A stretch of DNA of 33,343 bases. It comes from an uncultured Nitratireductor sp. Lineage in GTDB: Bacteria; Pseudomonadota; Alphaproteobacteria; Rhizobiales; Rhizobiaceae. Positions 8,846 to 17,732 of this stretch are shown here, piece by piece; the first letter of the stretch is position 1, and every line of letters begins with the position of its first letter. A program made the translations under genes and the position numbers. Under the pieces are notes generated by a model, which saw only the letters and a program-made list of their open reading frames with translations, ran no database searches and was not told the origin of the DNA. The stretch lies in NCBI RefSeq assembly GCF_913053745.1, contig NZ_CAJXGF010000035.1:1-33343 (forward strand), given 5' to 3'.

Positions 8846-9122
8846 CAGAACCGGACGATTCAGCCTCGGAGCAGATTTCGGCTCCAACAGGGCAACGTTT
8901 TCAAGGAGTACCTCCTGTCCGCAGGTCGCCGCCTGGAGAGCATATGCCTCGTTCAAAAAACCAGACCATGCGATCTCCTCCCCCGAAATGTGGCATTGCC
9001 CACTCCAAAGCCAGCAAAGATGCCTCGCGCAAATGTTGCAAGGCAAACGCCGGAGTCGCCACAGGCGTAAGTTCAAAACGTTCAAGGGCCGGATCGTAAA
9101 GGAACTCCCGCACCCGCTTTAA
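8846..9122 (-). pseudogene. Remnant of a LysR-type regulator, effector-binding domain only
   Basis: Two minus-strand frames together resemble the C-terminal half of a GcvA-like LysR regulator. Frame one (about 9122-8985) reads FELTPVATPAFALQHLREA and then LLALEWAMPHF, like the start of the last third of the effector domain. Frame two (about 8959-8849) reads NEAYALQAATCGQEVLLENVALLEP then RLNRPV, like the typical ALQAA-x2-GQGVAL-x-GRLVRPF stretch. The residues normally between these blocks are missing, so both a deletion and a frameshift are implied. No DNA-binding domain remains: phoU begins right upstream. I see nothing else in the 8742-9166 gap apart from the gcrA terminator. Confidence 0.45.
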
Positions 9123-9166
9123 CCTTGGTGCGCCGGCTCATTCCATATTTCTTCAACGCGTTCCGG

Positions 9167-9883
9167 CTATGCCTCGGGATCGGCCACGACCTTGTGGCTT
9201 TGGTCTTCCTTGGGACGTTCCAGCGGCAATTGTCGCCCCGTCACGATGTGATGAACCGTCTCGGCGATGTTCGTTGCATGGTCTCCGATGCGCTCGATGT
9301 TCTTTGCGCAGAACAATAGATGCGTGCAGGCCGTGATATTGCGCGGATCCTCCATCATGTAGGTCAAGAGTTCACGGAACAAGGACGTGTACATCGCGTC
9401 GATTTCCTCGTCCCGATCACGAACGAAGCCGATGCGCTCGACAGAGCGGGACGCATAGACGTCCAGCACTTCCTTCAATTGGGTAAGCGCCAGGCCCGCC
9501 AACGCTTCCAGGCCGCGAAAAAGGCGAACCGGCTGCTTGCCTTCCGTGACGGCGACAACGCGTTTGGCAATGTTCTTGCCCAGATCGCCGATGCGTTCCA
9601 GATCGGAAGATATGCGGATCGCACCGACGATTTCGCGCAAATCGTCTGCCACCGGCTGGCGCTTGCCGATAATGATGACGGCACGCTCGCCAATTTCCCG
9701 CTCCTTGGTGTCGAGAAACACGTCGTCTTCAACCACCTTGCGAGCAAGGCCGACATCCGACTGCACAAGTGCTGAAACGGCTTCCGCCACCATGCGTTCA
9801 GCGTATCCACCCATCGCCGCGATCTGATCCGACAGGTAATTCAACTCATCGTCGAAGGACCGCATGGTGTGCTGATTCTGCAT
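9167..9883 (-). CDS. phoU: Phosphate signalling protein PhoU
   Basis: Cytoplasmic negative regulator of the Pho regulon, linking the Pst transporter to the PhoR kinase. The 238-residue product has the two PhoU repeats, each a three-helix bundle with a metal-binding motif: SSDLERIGDLGKNIAKR in the first half and AKNIERIGDHATNIAETVHHIVTG in the second. AGGAGGAATG just upstream of the ATG is a strong ribosome binding site. It lies 94 bases downstream of phoR on the same strand. In most Rhizobiales pstSCAB lie between phoR and phoU and phoB follows phoU; neither is present here. Confidence 0.95.
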   Translation of the reverse strand: MQNQHTMRSFDDELNYLSDQIAAMGGYAERMVAEAVSALVQSDVGLARKVVEDDVFLDTKEREIGERAVIIIGKRQPVADDLREIVGAIRISSDLERIGDLGKNIAKRVVAVTEGKQPVRLFRGLEALAGLALTQLKEVLDVYASRSVERIGFVRDRDEEIDAMYTSLFRELLTYMMEDPRNITACTHLLFCAKNIERIGDHATNIAETVHHIVTGRQLPLERPKEDQSHKVVADPEA

Positions 9884-9977
9884 GGTTTCATTCCTCCTCA
9901 GCCAGATTGGCCTCGATGTCTCCCACTCATACTAAGTTATTGTGATGGCAGGAAAATGAACGTGGGGAGCGCATCTG

Positions 9978-11186
9978 TCAAACATACCCACCGCTTCCGG
10001 CGGAGGGCGGAACAGGCGGGAAATGAACGACGAACGACGCACCCTTGCCCGATGCGGACTTGATTGACAATCGGGCATCATGCCGCGTCAGTATGTGCTT
10101 GACGATGGACAATCCGAGCCCGGTGCCCTTTTGCGTACGGCTTGTCTCGACGTCCACGCGATAGAAGCGCTCCGTGATCCGCGGAATGTGCTCTTCGGGA
10201 ATGCCGGGGCCGAAGTCCCGAACGGTGACACGTACCTCCTCCATCGGGCTTGCTTGCTCCACGGAAAGCACGACGCGCTTGCCGGAGCTGCCGTACTTGC
10301 AGGCGTTTTCGAGCAGGTTTTCGAACACCTGCACGAGTTCGTCGGAGTGGCCGGCGATCAGCCTCGGTGTGTCGTCGAGCTCCGACACGATCTCGACTCC
10401 GTTCTCCTTGGCGATGTGGCGCATGGATTCGATCACGCCCTTCACCAGAACCACAACATCGAGCTGCGCATTCGGCTTCTGATAAGGCTTCATCTCCAGC
10501 CGTGAGAGCGAGAGCAGGTCGTCAATAAGACGTGCCATGCGCTGGGTCTGGTTCTGCATGATCTGCAGAAAGTTTTCCCGCGCTTTCGGATCGTCGCGCG
10601 CTGGACCGCGCAGCGTTTCGATAAAACCGGCGACCGAGGCGAGCGGGGTGCGCAATTCATGACTGGCGTTGGCAATGAAATCGGCGCGCATACGGTCGAT
10701 CCGCCGCGCTTCGCTTTGATCCTTGAACATCAGGACATAAAGACCCGTATCGTTTCCAATGCGACTCGCGACCACACGATAGGCGCGTTCCACGGGGACA
10801 CGCTCCGCATAGTTAATCGCCGTGGACTCCTCTTCTCCTGAAATCACGCGACTTACCAACTCGTGCATTTCCGGAGCGCGAAACTTCAAGCGCAGCGAAG
10901 CGCTCTTGGTCACAGGACCGAAGGCCAGGTCGGCAGCTTCGTTGGAATAGAGAATGCTTCCGGCACTGTCGAAAATATAAAGCGGGTCAAGTACGGCGGC
11001 AGCCAAGTAGACCGCCGGCAGCGTGTTGATATCGCCGCGCACAACGGGCGGCTTATCGCTCTGGGCCGTCGCGTTGTTGCCCTGCAGGAAGCCCTCGAAG
11101 GCCCTCACCAGCAACGCAAATGGCCAAGCAAGGCGCCGCAACATTCCATTTCGCGACCGCCGTCGCCCGTTTTCATCCATGCCCAT
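9978..11186 (-). CDS. phoR: Phosphate regulon sensor histidine kinase PhoR
   Basis: The 402-residue kinase has a PAS domain at about 55-155 ([20 protein letters not shown]), the H box with phospho-accepting H176 in [12 protein letters not shown], an N box ([11 protein letters not shown]), and G boxes DFGPGIP and [10 protein letters not shown]. The pairing with phoU makes PhoR the likely identity; PhoB would be its partner but is not in the window. The N terminus has only one short hydrophobic stretch (about 18-34, with arginines in it), so membrane attachment is less evident than in homologues with clear transmembrane helices. A second ATG lies two codons downstream; neither has a strong ribosome site. 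Divergent from ppk2. Confidence 0.85.
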   Translation of the reverse strand: MGMDENGRRRSRNGMLRRLAWPFALLVRAFEGFLQGNNATAQSDKPPVVRGDINTLPAVYLAAAVLDPLYIFDSAGSILYSNEAADLAFGPVTKSASLRLKFRAPEMHELVSRVISGEEESTAINYAERVPVERAYRVVASRIGNDTGLYVLMFKDQSEARRIDRMRADFIANASHELRTPLASVAGFIETLRGPARDDPKARENFLQIMQNQTQRMARLIDDLLSLSRLEMKPYQKPNAQLDVVVLVKGVIESMRHIAKENGVEIVSELDDTPRLIAGHSDELVQVFENLLENACKYGSSGKRVVLSVEQASPMEEVRVTVRDFGPGIPEEHIPRITERFYRVDVETSRTQKGTGLGLSIVKHILTRHDARLSIKSASGKGASFVVHFPPVPPSAGSGGYV

Positions 11187-11328
11187 CGACCAACTTCATC
11201 CCCGCAACTGCCCGAAAGCCCATTTCAGCGTATCGTTTGAGGCGGCATTTCGCCGTTACTCCCTAAACGGTGGACCTTGTATCAAGCTGCAAATAGCATG
11301 GACACTCCCATGGTTCAGGATCGATTTT

Positions 11329-12228
11329 ATGAATAAGCCTTTGGAAAACCCCGACCTCGAGAAAGTCAAACCGTTCAAGCTCACCCTGTCCGGCAAGGAA
11401 CGGACATTCGACATAGACGATCCGGACCTGCCCGACTGGATCAAGGACAAGGAGCTGAAGGCCGGCGGCTTTCCATATGACGAGAAACTCGACAAGGACG
11501 ATTACGAAAAGCAGTTGGAGAAACTGCAGATCGAACTCGTCAAGCTGCAGGCATGGATGCAAAAGAGCGGCGCGCGTGTGATGGCTTTGTTCGAAGGACG
11601 TGACGCGGCGGGCAAGGGCGGCACCATCTCGCGCATCCGCACTTACCTCAATCCGCGCAATGCGCGAAATGTGGCGCTGCCCAAACCGACCGAAACGGAG
11701 CGCGGCCAGTGGTATTTCCAGCGTTATGTCACGCATTTTCCCACCAGCGGTGAGTTGGTGACGTTCGACCGTTCCTGGTACAATCGTGGCGGTGTGGAAC
11801 CCGTCATGGGTTTCTGCACACCCGCACAGCACGAACAGTTTCTCGATGAAGCACCGGATTTCGAGCGCGCCATCGTCAACGACGGCATCCACTTCTTCAA
11901 ATTCTGGCTGAATATCGGCCAGGAAACACAACTCGAACGCTTTCACGACCGTCGGCACAGCAAGCTCAAATACTGGAAATTCTCTCCGATGGATGTGGCC
12001 GGCATCCAGAAATGGGACGATTACACCCGCATGCGCGACCTGATGCTGGAGCGCACGCACAGCGCTCACGCACCGTGGACCGTCGTGCGCGCCAACGATA
12101 AGCGGCGTGCGCGCCTCGCAGTCATTCGCCGCATGCTCCTTTCGATTGCCTATGACGGTCGCGATCTGAAAGCCATCGGACAGGAAGACCAGTTGATCAT
12201 CGGTTCAGGACCCGGCTTTCCGGACTAG
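11329..12228 (+). CDS. ppk2: Polyphosphate kinase 2 (PPK2 class I)
   Basis: PPK2 enzymes transfer phosphate between polyphosphate and nucleotides, mostly making GTP or ATP from the diphosphate in class I. The 299-residue protein has the Walker [14 protein letters not shown] at 88-100, the Walker B-like [18 protein letters not shown] segment, and the lid region [18 protein letters not shown]. The length is typical of one-domain class I members. The ATG at 11329 has CAGGA eight bases upstream; the frame is open from 11023 but the upstream part overlaps phoR and does not look like protein. Its neighbour phoR suggests phosphate-related control, although I found no clear Pho box in the 142-base divergent gap. 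The last 24 bases overlap the glycosyltransferase gene on the other strand. Confidence 0.93.
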   Translation: MNKPLENPDLEKVKPFKLTLSGKERTFDIDDPDLPDWIKDKELKAGGFPYDEKLDKDDYEKQLEKLQIELVKLQAWMQKSGARVMALFEGRDAAGKGGTISRIRTYLNPRNARNVALPKPTETERGQWYFQRYVTHFPTSGELVTFDRSWYNRGGVEPVMGFCTPAQHEQFLDEAPDFERAIVNDGIHFFKFWLNIGQETQLERFHDRRHSKLKYWKFSPMDVAGIQKWDDYTRMRDLMLERTHSAHAPWTVVRANDKRRARLAVIRRMLLSIAYDGRDLKAIGQEDQLIIGSGPGFPD

Positions 12229-14142
12229 CGCCAGAGACCTGTTATGCCGCTTGTGTGGCGTCTTTTCCCAATGGTGCGGCTTCCAGTAAAGCTGCCAGAC
12301 GCATCGCCAGGCGGCAATAGACATGAGACACCAGTAAACCGGCGTCCAGAGTACACGCTTCCAGAAGCCCGACTTCTCGGTCTTCTGGAGCGTCGACCAG
12401 CCGATCACCAGAAATGCAGTATGGCCGAGCACGATGTTAAAGATATCGATCAGAAGCAACACGCCTTCGGTGGGCCGGAACGCACCGCCGAAGAACCAGT
12501 AAATGCCGATTCCGAGCGCGGCTGCCCAAAAGACACCATATGCGAGCGCCGATAGCACCATACCCGCAAACAGAACCTGCATGATAAGAAAGGAGCCGAG
12601 GCCGGTTTCCCGAAGGACCGTCAGAGGATTGCGCATGTGGACGAGCCATGTTTGCGCCCAGCCCTTGAACCATCGCGTACGTTGCGGCAGCCAGGTGCGC
12701 ATATCGGTTGGAGCATCTTCTTGGGTCGGGTTGCAAATGACACCCGCTCGATAACCGAAACGATAGAGGCGCGTTCCAAGGTCCGCGTCCTCGGTAACGT
12801 TGTAAGGATCCCAGCCGCCGACGGCCTCGAGAGCCGACCGTCGAAAATGATTGGAAGTGCCGCCCAATGGCAGGACGAGAGCGCGCTGCGCCAGCCACGG
12901 CAGAACAGCGCGGAAAAGCGCTGCATATTCCAGCGCGAACATTGCCGAAATCCAGCTCTCCCGACGGTTGGATATGTTGAGTGGCGCCTGCACGCAGGCG
13001 AGTCTCTCTTCCCCGCTACGAAAAGCATGCCACGCCTCTACCAATTGAAACGGATGCGGCCTGTCCTCAGCGTCATAGAGAGCAACGAACGCTCCCGAGG
13101 TCATTGGCAGCGCGTAGGAAAGCGCTTTCGGTTTTGTGCGCGGTGTCCCAGCGGGGACTTCTATGACCTCGATATATGGCCGCAGTTCCTGAGCTCTCAG
13201 CGCCGCAAGCGTTTCTTCATCATCCTCCTCGCAAACCAGCTTGATCTCCAGCTTAGCTCGCGGCCAGACGATCTTGCCCAATGCCATCAGAAGGTCGGGA
13301 ACGATCTCGGCCTCTTTGTAGAGTGCGATCAACACTGAATAGACAGGCATCTCCGCCGGCCTGATGGTAGCGATGCGCGGTTCGGCTTTCCGACCGCCCG
13401 CGAGACTGACTGCCATTCTCAGGAGAACGCATGCAAGGAACGCAAGCGAGAACAGTCCATGCAACACGAGTAATGTTACCGAGGGTGCAAGCAACGTCGC
13501 GAACAGGAGTGACACTGTTGCGGCACCCAACAAGGCCCCCTGCCAGGCATTGACGACGATGCGCGCCGACATATCCGGCGCCGCCGAGAAGAGCTTTTCG
13601 GTGGCTATCCGCGTTAGCGCCTTTTTCGAGCGAACCGAAATCGCATCACGCAGAACCGAGGGCTGCACCACACAAACGCGACTCGAAACGCGAGGATAGC
13701 GCATCACGAAGGACGTCAACGCCGGGATGTTGAGCCTGTCTGGTGCAATAAGAACAATCGACTGACCGCGTTCGTCAACGAGCAGGCTGACCCTTGCGCC
13801 ACCGCGCCGTGCCAGGGCGGCCAACCCGTGCCGTTCGCGCATGACAAGCGCGTTCGGATTCGGGCGAAGCACGAAGGCAAGTCCTAAGTAATCCGCCAGG
13901 GCTCGAAACAATTGTTGCTCCGACACCAGCCCCGACGCCAGCAGCTCCGTCTGAAAGCACACCCCGGCAAGCCTTGCCCGAGCATCCACCCGAAAGACCT
14001 CAGCTTCGCTGATCGACAAGGATCTGAGGATAGGCAACCAATCTGTTGCCGGAGAGGGAGGCATTGCAACAGGCAACGCTTCCGCTTCGTTCAGTCCATC
14101 GGAAGCACTTGTGATTTCTTGATCTTGAACGGGACAATCCAT
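12205..14142 (-). CDS. Membrane glycosyltransferase family 2 with an N-terminal GspE-type domain
   Basis: A 645-residue inner-membrane processive-type glycosyltransferase, probably making an exopolysaccharide. Residues about 34-170 resemble the N-terminal domain of type II secretion ATPases ([21 protein letters not shown]), a domain known in c-di-GMP binding as MshEN; whether this copy binds it is unknown. Two transmembrane helices (about 201-246) precede the GT-A domain, which has DAED (357-360), TEDAD (450-454) and QRTRW (487-491), the D,D,D,QxxRW pattern of cellulose synthase-like enzymes. Further helices follow to about 615. It is next to the LuxR-type regulator on the same strand, but the 247-base gap argues for a separate promoter. 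The polymer is not predictable from this sequence. Confidence 0.85.
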   Translation of the reverse strand: MDCPVQDQEITSASDGLNEAEALPVAMPPSPATDWLPILRSLSISEAEVFRVDARARLAGVCFQTELLASGLVSEQQLFRALADYLGLAFVLRPNPNALVMRERHGLAALARRGGARVSLLVDERGQSIVLIAPDRLNIPALTSFVMRYPRVSSRVCVVQPSVLRDAISVRSKKALTRIATEKLFSAAPDMSARIVVNAWQGALLGAATVSLLFATLLAPSVTLLVLHGLFSLAFLACVLLRMAVSLAGGRKAEPRIATIRPAEMPVYSVLIALYKEAEIVPDLLMALGKIVWPRAKLEIKLVCEEDDEETLAALRAQELRPYIEVIEVPAGTPRTKPKALSYALPMTSGAFVALYDAEDRPHPFQLVEAWHAFRSGEERLACVQAPLNISNRRESWISAMFALEYAALFRAVLPWLAQRALVLPLGGTSNHFRRSALEAVGGWDPYNVTEDADLGTRLYRFGYRAGVICNPTQEDAPTDMRTWLPQRTRWFKGWAQTWLVHMRNPLTVLRETGLGSFLIMQVLFAGMVLSALAYGVFWAAALGIGIYWFFGGAFRPTEGVLLLIDIFNIVLGHTAFLVIGWSTLQKTEKSGFWKRVLWTPVYWCLMSIAAWRCVWQLYWKPHHWEKTPHKRHNRSLALVRKAGS

Positions 14143-14160
14143 AATCGATCATCCCTTTTA

Positions 14161-14286
14161 TTATAACAATTTGCACACCGAATGAGCTCGGAAATGAAAA
14201 TAAGTTCTATTTAGATTCCTCTCTCGCGAACCGATAAATCCGCCATTCGATAATTTACGCGCGGACGCGGCAACACACTTCGCCAT
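14161..14286 (-). CDS. Possible 41-residue small ORF before the glycosyltransferase gene
   Basis: An ATG at 14286 has GGGGAG seven bases upstream on the minus strand and opens a 41-codon frame ending in TAA at 14161-14163, 18 bases before the glycosyltransferase start. The predicted peptide is basic (begins MAKCVAASARKL) and has no domain that I recognise. TATAGT upstream (about 14315) could be a -10. The surrounding 14143-14389 gap is markedly AT-rich compared with the neighbouring genes and has no other feature that I can support. This could be a leader peptide or chance. Confidence 0.25.
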   Translation of the reverse strand: MAKCVAASARKLSNGGFIGSRERNLNRTYFHFRAHSVCKLL

Positions 14287-14389
14287 AATTTATCTCCCCA
14301 CCGGACTTCAACTATAGCATCATAAGATCATATTTTATGCAACCGAAATGATTTTGTTTATTATATTCACCTTATATTTCAATAAGATC

Positions 14390-15280
14390 TCAATCGAAGA
14401 CACCGCATCGGATCGCTTCAGCAACTGCATGAACACGATTTGAAGCTCCAAGTTTGGTCTTGGCGTTGAGGAGGTGTTTCTCCGCTGTATGCTCGGATAT
14501 ACCGAGTATCTGAGAAACCTCCCATTCCGACTTTCCCAGCGCCGCCCATTGCAGACACTCTTTCTCGCGCGGTGTCAGGCGCGGCATCTCGCTCAACCGG
14601 CTGAGCGCGTGTCCGGGGCCGAGCTTCCGCCTGCCCGCTTCTATCTGCAGAAGAACACCCTCCTCGGACATATGAAGCCTTTCGGCGATTTCAGCAATGG
14701 ACCGACCGCGTGTGGCAAGCTGCAGACATTCCTTCTCCATCGCGTCGAGTTCGCCAAACCGATCTTTACCGCGCAGGCTCAGCGCATGGCCGATCGCATA
14801 GGAGGAGACGAAAGACACGATATCCAACTGGGACGGGGAGAGCTCGACCTGCTCACCCCCGAACGACATGACAATCTGAAGTCCTTCAAGCGTTGTAAAA
14901 GACATTGCGATGCCATCGACGAGCCTGAAATCGCGCGCCTCACTAAGCAATTTCGACGCTTCGCGCGATCCTTCATAGTCTTTCAGGATATCGCGCCACA
15001 AAATGGCATTCCCGCTTTGGCGAGCATGGTTTACGATAGGGTCATGAAAGACATAGTTGCGCGAAACGTACCGGTCGACCCATTCTGCCGGCCAACTGCT
15101 CAGTACAAAATGCCCTACTTGCTCGCCGGGCGAGGCGCCCCTTGCGGGCAGCGTGCCCGCACAAACCGTGTGAAGACCGTAATCTTGTGCGAACGAAATC
15201 AGCGCGCTGCTAACTGCCGCCGACGTTCGGGCCCTTTGAATTTGTTCAATAAAGGCCTGCGTCTTCCCGAAATCGACCAT
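14390..15280 (-). CDS. LuxR-type regulator with two tandem GerE HTH domains (orphan)
   Basis: The 296-residue protein begins with an autoinducer-binding-type domain (about 10-170) that retains landmark residues of the acyl-homoserine lactone pocket: W67, Y71, Y76, D80-P81 and W95. Two GerE/LuxR-type helix-turn-helix regions follow instead of one: 178-228 (MEKECLQLATRGRSIAEIAERLHMSEE) and 235-296 (LTPREKECLQWAALGKSEWEVSQILGISEHTAEKHLLNAKTKLG). The second is the standard C-terminal one; the first lacks part of the recognition-helix consensus. No luxI synthase is in the window, so it is an orphan (solo). It diverges from the solute-binding protein and precedes the glycosyltransferase, which suggests control of one or both. 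Which ligand, if any, it binds is unknown. Confidence 0.85.
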   Translation of the reverse strand: MVDFGKTQAFIEQIQRARTSAAVSSALISFAQDYGLHTVCAGTLPARGASPGEQVGHFVLSSWPAEWVDRYVSRNYVFHDPIVNHARQSGNAILWRDILKDYEGSREASKLLSEARDFRLVDGIAMSFTTLEGLQIVMSFGGEQVELSPSQLDIVSFVSSYAIGHALSLRGKDRFGELDAMEKECLQLATRGRSIAEIAERLHMSEEGVLLQIEAGRRKLGPGHALSRLSEMPRLTPREKECLQWAALGKSEWEVSQILGISEHTAEKHLLNAKTKLGASNRVHAVAEAIRCGVFD

Positions 15281-15335
15281 ATGTACTTATCCCCGCCGAC
15301 GACCCATGCAATTCGTCGAAACCTACGCAACCGCT

Positions 15336-15352
15336 CGCCACTATATGTGGTG
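15336..15352. promoter_or_regulatory. Imperfect palindrome between luxR-type gene and solute-binding gene
   Basis: CGCCACTATATGTGGTG is an imperfect 17-bp inverted repeat built on CCAC and GTGG arms around ATA. It sits in the 91-base divergent gap, 19 bases before the solute-binding gene and 55 before the regulator. Length and symmetry fit an operator for the LuxR-type protein, but it does not match the classical lux-box consensus well. Confidence 0.35.
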
Positions 15353-15371
15353 AACACCGGGGACAATAACA

Positions 15372-16289
15372 ATGATATTGCATAATACGCAAAGTTTTAT
15401 CCATAAAAAGTCTACACTCTTATTTGCCGGCTACGCCGTGCGCTTCATAAATTTTCTATTTTTTCATTCAATATCCTGTCTCTTCTTGTTTTCGATGCTG
15501 ATTTCCGCAAATGCGCAGAACACCGCCCCCCCTGGCTTTTCCGAACCGAGGCAAAGCCACTCGAAACCGGATGTATCCACGCTACCAAGATTGCGTTTTC
15601 TAACAACCGTCGACTTCTTTCCGTTCAATTACCTGGATTCCGACAATCGGCTAAGCGGCGTGCACATAGACCTTGCCCGTCAGATATGCGCCGAACTAGA
15701 GATGATCGAGCGCTGTCAGATACAGGCGCTGCCCTGGGACGAATTGCATACGGCCATCGAAACCAAGCAGGGAGACGCCATCATCGCCGGTTTGGCGATC
15801 ACGGCCGAGAACCGCGAGCGCTATCTGTTTTCACGTCCATATCTACGCTTTCCCGCGCGCCTTGTTACACCCCGTGCGGCCAAGCTGTCGGAACCGCTTT
15901 ACCAAGCTGTCAGTGGCAAGCGGATCGGTGTCATCGGCACCACGGCCCACGAGATGTTGCTGCGCGATCTCTTCCCGGACGCGCAGAGCGTCGTCTACAC
16001 AAGACGCGACTGGCTCTATCAGGATTTGAAGACGGGGAAGATCGATGCTGTTTTCGGCGACGGCGTCCAGCTCAGCTTCTGGCTTGCAGGGCAGGAATCG
16101 GAAAACTGCTGCGCCTTTTCCGGCGGGCCTTATCTTGCGCCAGAATATCTGGGGCAAGGTCTCGCGATTGCCGTGCCGAAAGAGACCCCGGCGCTGGCAG
16201 AAGCCATCGACTTCGCACTTCATAGCATCGACGCCAGCGGTCGCTTTACCGACATCTATCTCCGCTATTTTCCGGTAAGCTTTTATTGA
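15372..16289 (+). CDS. Periplasmic solute-binding protein, family 3 (amino-acid type), orphan
   Basis: The 305-residue protein has a long signal sequence with a hydrophobic core at about 25-45 and probable cleavage after ANA (near 48). From about residue 72 it follows the family 3 extracellular binding fold: LRFLTTVDFFPFNYLDSDNRLSGVHIDLARQICAEL, then DAIIAGLAITAENRERYLFSRPYL and, in the second lobe, GKRIGVIGTTAHEMLL and GKIDAVFGDGVQLSFWL. No permease or ATPase gene is beside it, so it either serves a transporter elsewhere or senses a ligand. GGGGA lies 9-13 bases before the ATG. The first 150 bases are AT-rich and unlike the rest. It ends 6 bases from the convergent hydroxylase gene. Confidence 0.85.
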   Translation: MILHNTQSFIHKKSTLLFAGYAVRFINFLFFHSISCLFLFSMLISANAQNTAPPGFSEPRQSHSKPDVSTLPRLRFLTTVDFFPFNYLDSDNRLSGVHIDLARQICAELEMIERCQIQALPWDELHTAIETKQGDAIIAGLAITAENRERYLFSRPYLRFPARLVTPRAAKLSEPLYQAVSGKRIGVIGTTAHEMLLRDLFPDAQSVVYTRRDWLYQDLKTGKIDAVFGDGVQLSFWLAGQESENCCAFSGGPYLAPEYLGQGLAIAVPKETPALAEAIDFALHSIDASGRFTDIYLRYFPVSFY

Positions 16290-16295
16290 GCTCAC

Positions 16296-17111
16296 TCAAC
16301 GCAACGCACGGAAGGGCAGGGTCAGCATCCACAAGAGCCGTGCCGTAAGGGAGCCGCGATACTCCAACAAGCCAATCTCCATGCCTTCGTGTCCCAGCCG
16401 CGGCTGAGCGGTATAGGTGCCGAACAGACGGTCCCAGAACGGAAAATTGAATCCGTAGTTAGAGTCGGTTTCCCGCATTATCGTGGAATGATGCACGCGG
16501 TGCATGTCCGGCGTCACGACAATGCAGCGCAACGCACGGTCCAGACGAGATGGGATGTTTATGTTGGAATGGTTGAACATCGATGTACCATTCAAAACGA
16601 TCTCAAACAGAAGCACTGCCAGAACAGGCGCCCCCAGCGCGATAACGATTACCGCTTTCCAGAACATCGATAGAAGGATTTCCAACGGATGGAAACGCAA
16701 ACCCGTCGTCACATCGAATCCGTTGTCTGCGTGATGCATGCGGTGAATGCGCCATAGGAACGGAATCTTATGGCTCGCCACATGTTCGAGCCACACCGCA
16801 AAATCCAGCACGACGAAGGCGATAGCACCGGCAAGCGTCGGGTGGACACCAACGGCATGAAAAAGACCCCAGCCCCGTGCATCGGCCCAAAGTGCGGCCC
16901 CCACGGCAGCCGCCGGGAACACAACCCGCAGCACCGCTGACGAAATCAGAACCATGGAGAGGTTCGCGAACCAACGGCGCGATTTAAGTGCACCGGCCAT
17001 TTCCGACCGTTCCAGTCTTGGCGACCACAACTCATAAAGCGCCATGGTCGCGAAAATGCCGATGAATGCGAAGAGACGGATGGCCGCTTCGGAAAAGAGA
17101 AACGAGGTCAT
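16296..17111 (-). CDS. Sterol desaturase / fatty acid hydroxylase family membrane protein
   Basis: A di-iron membrane oxygenase of 271 residues. The histidine clusters that hold the iron are complete: H110-x3-H114, H123-x2-H126-H127, then H141, H181, and H204-x2-H207-H208. At least four hydrophobic helices are visible (about 10-27, 50-75, 92-108, 153-175). The family hydroxylates or desaturates lipids, and bacterial members act on fatty acids, carotenoids or ornithine lipids; the substrate here is not evident. GGGGG precedes the ATG. It is a single gene, separated from the TerB-like gene by 61 bases on the same strand. Confidence 0.88.
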   Translation of the reverse strand: MTSFLFSEAAIRLFAFIGIFATMALYELWSPRLERSEMAGALKSRRWFANLSMVLISSAVLRVVFPAAAVGAALWADARGWGLFHAVGVHPTLAGAIAFVVLDFAVWLEHVASHKIPFLWRIHRMHHADNGFDVTTGLRFHPLEILLSMFWKAVIVIALGAPVLAVLLFEIVLNGTSMFNHSNINIPSRLDRALRCIVVTPDMHRVHHSTIMRETDSNYGFNFPFWDRLFGTYTAQPRLGHEGMEIGLLEYRGSLTARLLWMLTLPFRALR

Positions 17112-17172
17112 GCCCCCATTATTCCGCTGTGCCGTTCAAGCGCCAGTCACATGCGCTTGATTTCGAGCGCGA

Positions 17173-17586
17173 TCAGATAAGGGCGCGTTTCCGGGCTTGG
17201 GCTGTTCTCTCGATCGCGGCTGCCACGAGCGGCTCCAAATGCAGCCGGCTGCGCACGATGTGCAACATCCGTTTTTCTTCCGGCTCCACATGCATGTCGG
17301 CGGCGGCAACCTCGACCGCAAGCGCATATGCCGTATCGTGCAGTTTCGATGGCACGGTATCGCGCACAGCGTTCAGGATGCGCTCGAGCCCATTGTCTTC
17401 CTGCAGAATTTGCTGGCACTGGCGCGCCACCTCGATGATACGGTTGTCATCGAATTCCCGAAAGACCGGCCATGAGCGGATCGTATCACCGATAATGGCA
17501 AGCTCCGCGTCGGTCATGTCCCGGTCGGCGGCCGACATGACCACCATCAGATATATCAGGGCTTCGTGGGCGCTCGGCTCAGCCAT
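17173..17586 (-). CDS. TerB family protein (tellurite-resistance type)
   Basis: A soluble all-helical protein of 137 residues. It has the TerB pattern of two similar helical halves: an EALIYLMVVMSAADRDMTDAELAIIGD segment and a second AYALAVEVAAADMHVEPEEKRMLHIV segment with its acidic, metal-binding-type residues. The ATG at 17586 is chosen over an upstream one at 17640 because GGAGAATG is well placed before it and the alignment begins there. Small stand-alone TerB proteins are common in alphaproteobacteria and their role is not established. It is divergent from lysK. Confidence 0.8.
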   Translation of the reverse strand: MAEPSAHEALIYLMVVMSAADRDMTDAELAIIGDTIRSWPVFREFDDNRIIEVARQCQQILQEDNGLERILNAVRDTVPSKLHDTAYALAVEVAAADMHVEPEEKRMLHIVRSRLHLEPLVAAAIERTAQARKRALI

Positions 17587-17666
17587 CTCATTCTCCGGTA
17601 GCACAATAAGGGAGCCTGAAAGTAGGAAGCCATGCGTCATGTCGCAATGAAAAATCGTCGCTTCGA

Positions 17667-17695
17667 TTGACGCACCGCCTGAGCCGCCTTACAGG
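17667..17695 (+). promoter_or_regulatory. Possible lysK promoter
   Basis: TTGACG (17667-17672) and TACAGG (17690-17695) are 17 bases apart. The -10 match is only moderate. If it is used, transcription starts near 17702, which would exclude the upstream ATG at 17697 and favour the lysK start at 17733. Confidence 0.35.
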
Positions 17696-17732
17696 CATGG
17701 CCTTTGACAAAAACCAAACCCTGGAAAGCGAT

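Noticed and set aside
8826-9122. Plus-strand frame of 98 codons after gcrA
   Set aside because: The LysR-like signal is on the opposite strand; this frame has no recognisable content.
11187-11328. Possible Pho box between phoR and ppk2
   Set aside because: I looked for tandem CTGTCAT-like repeats and found none convincing.
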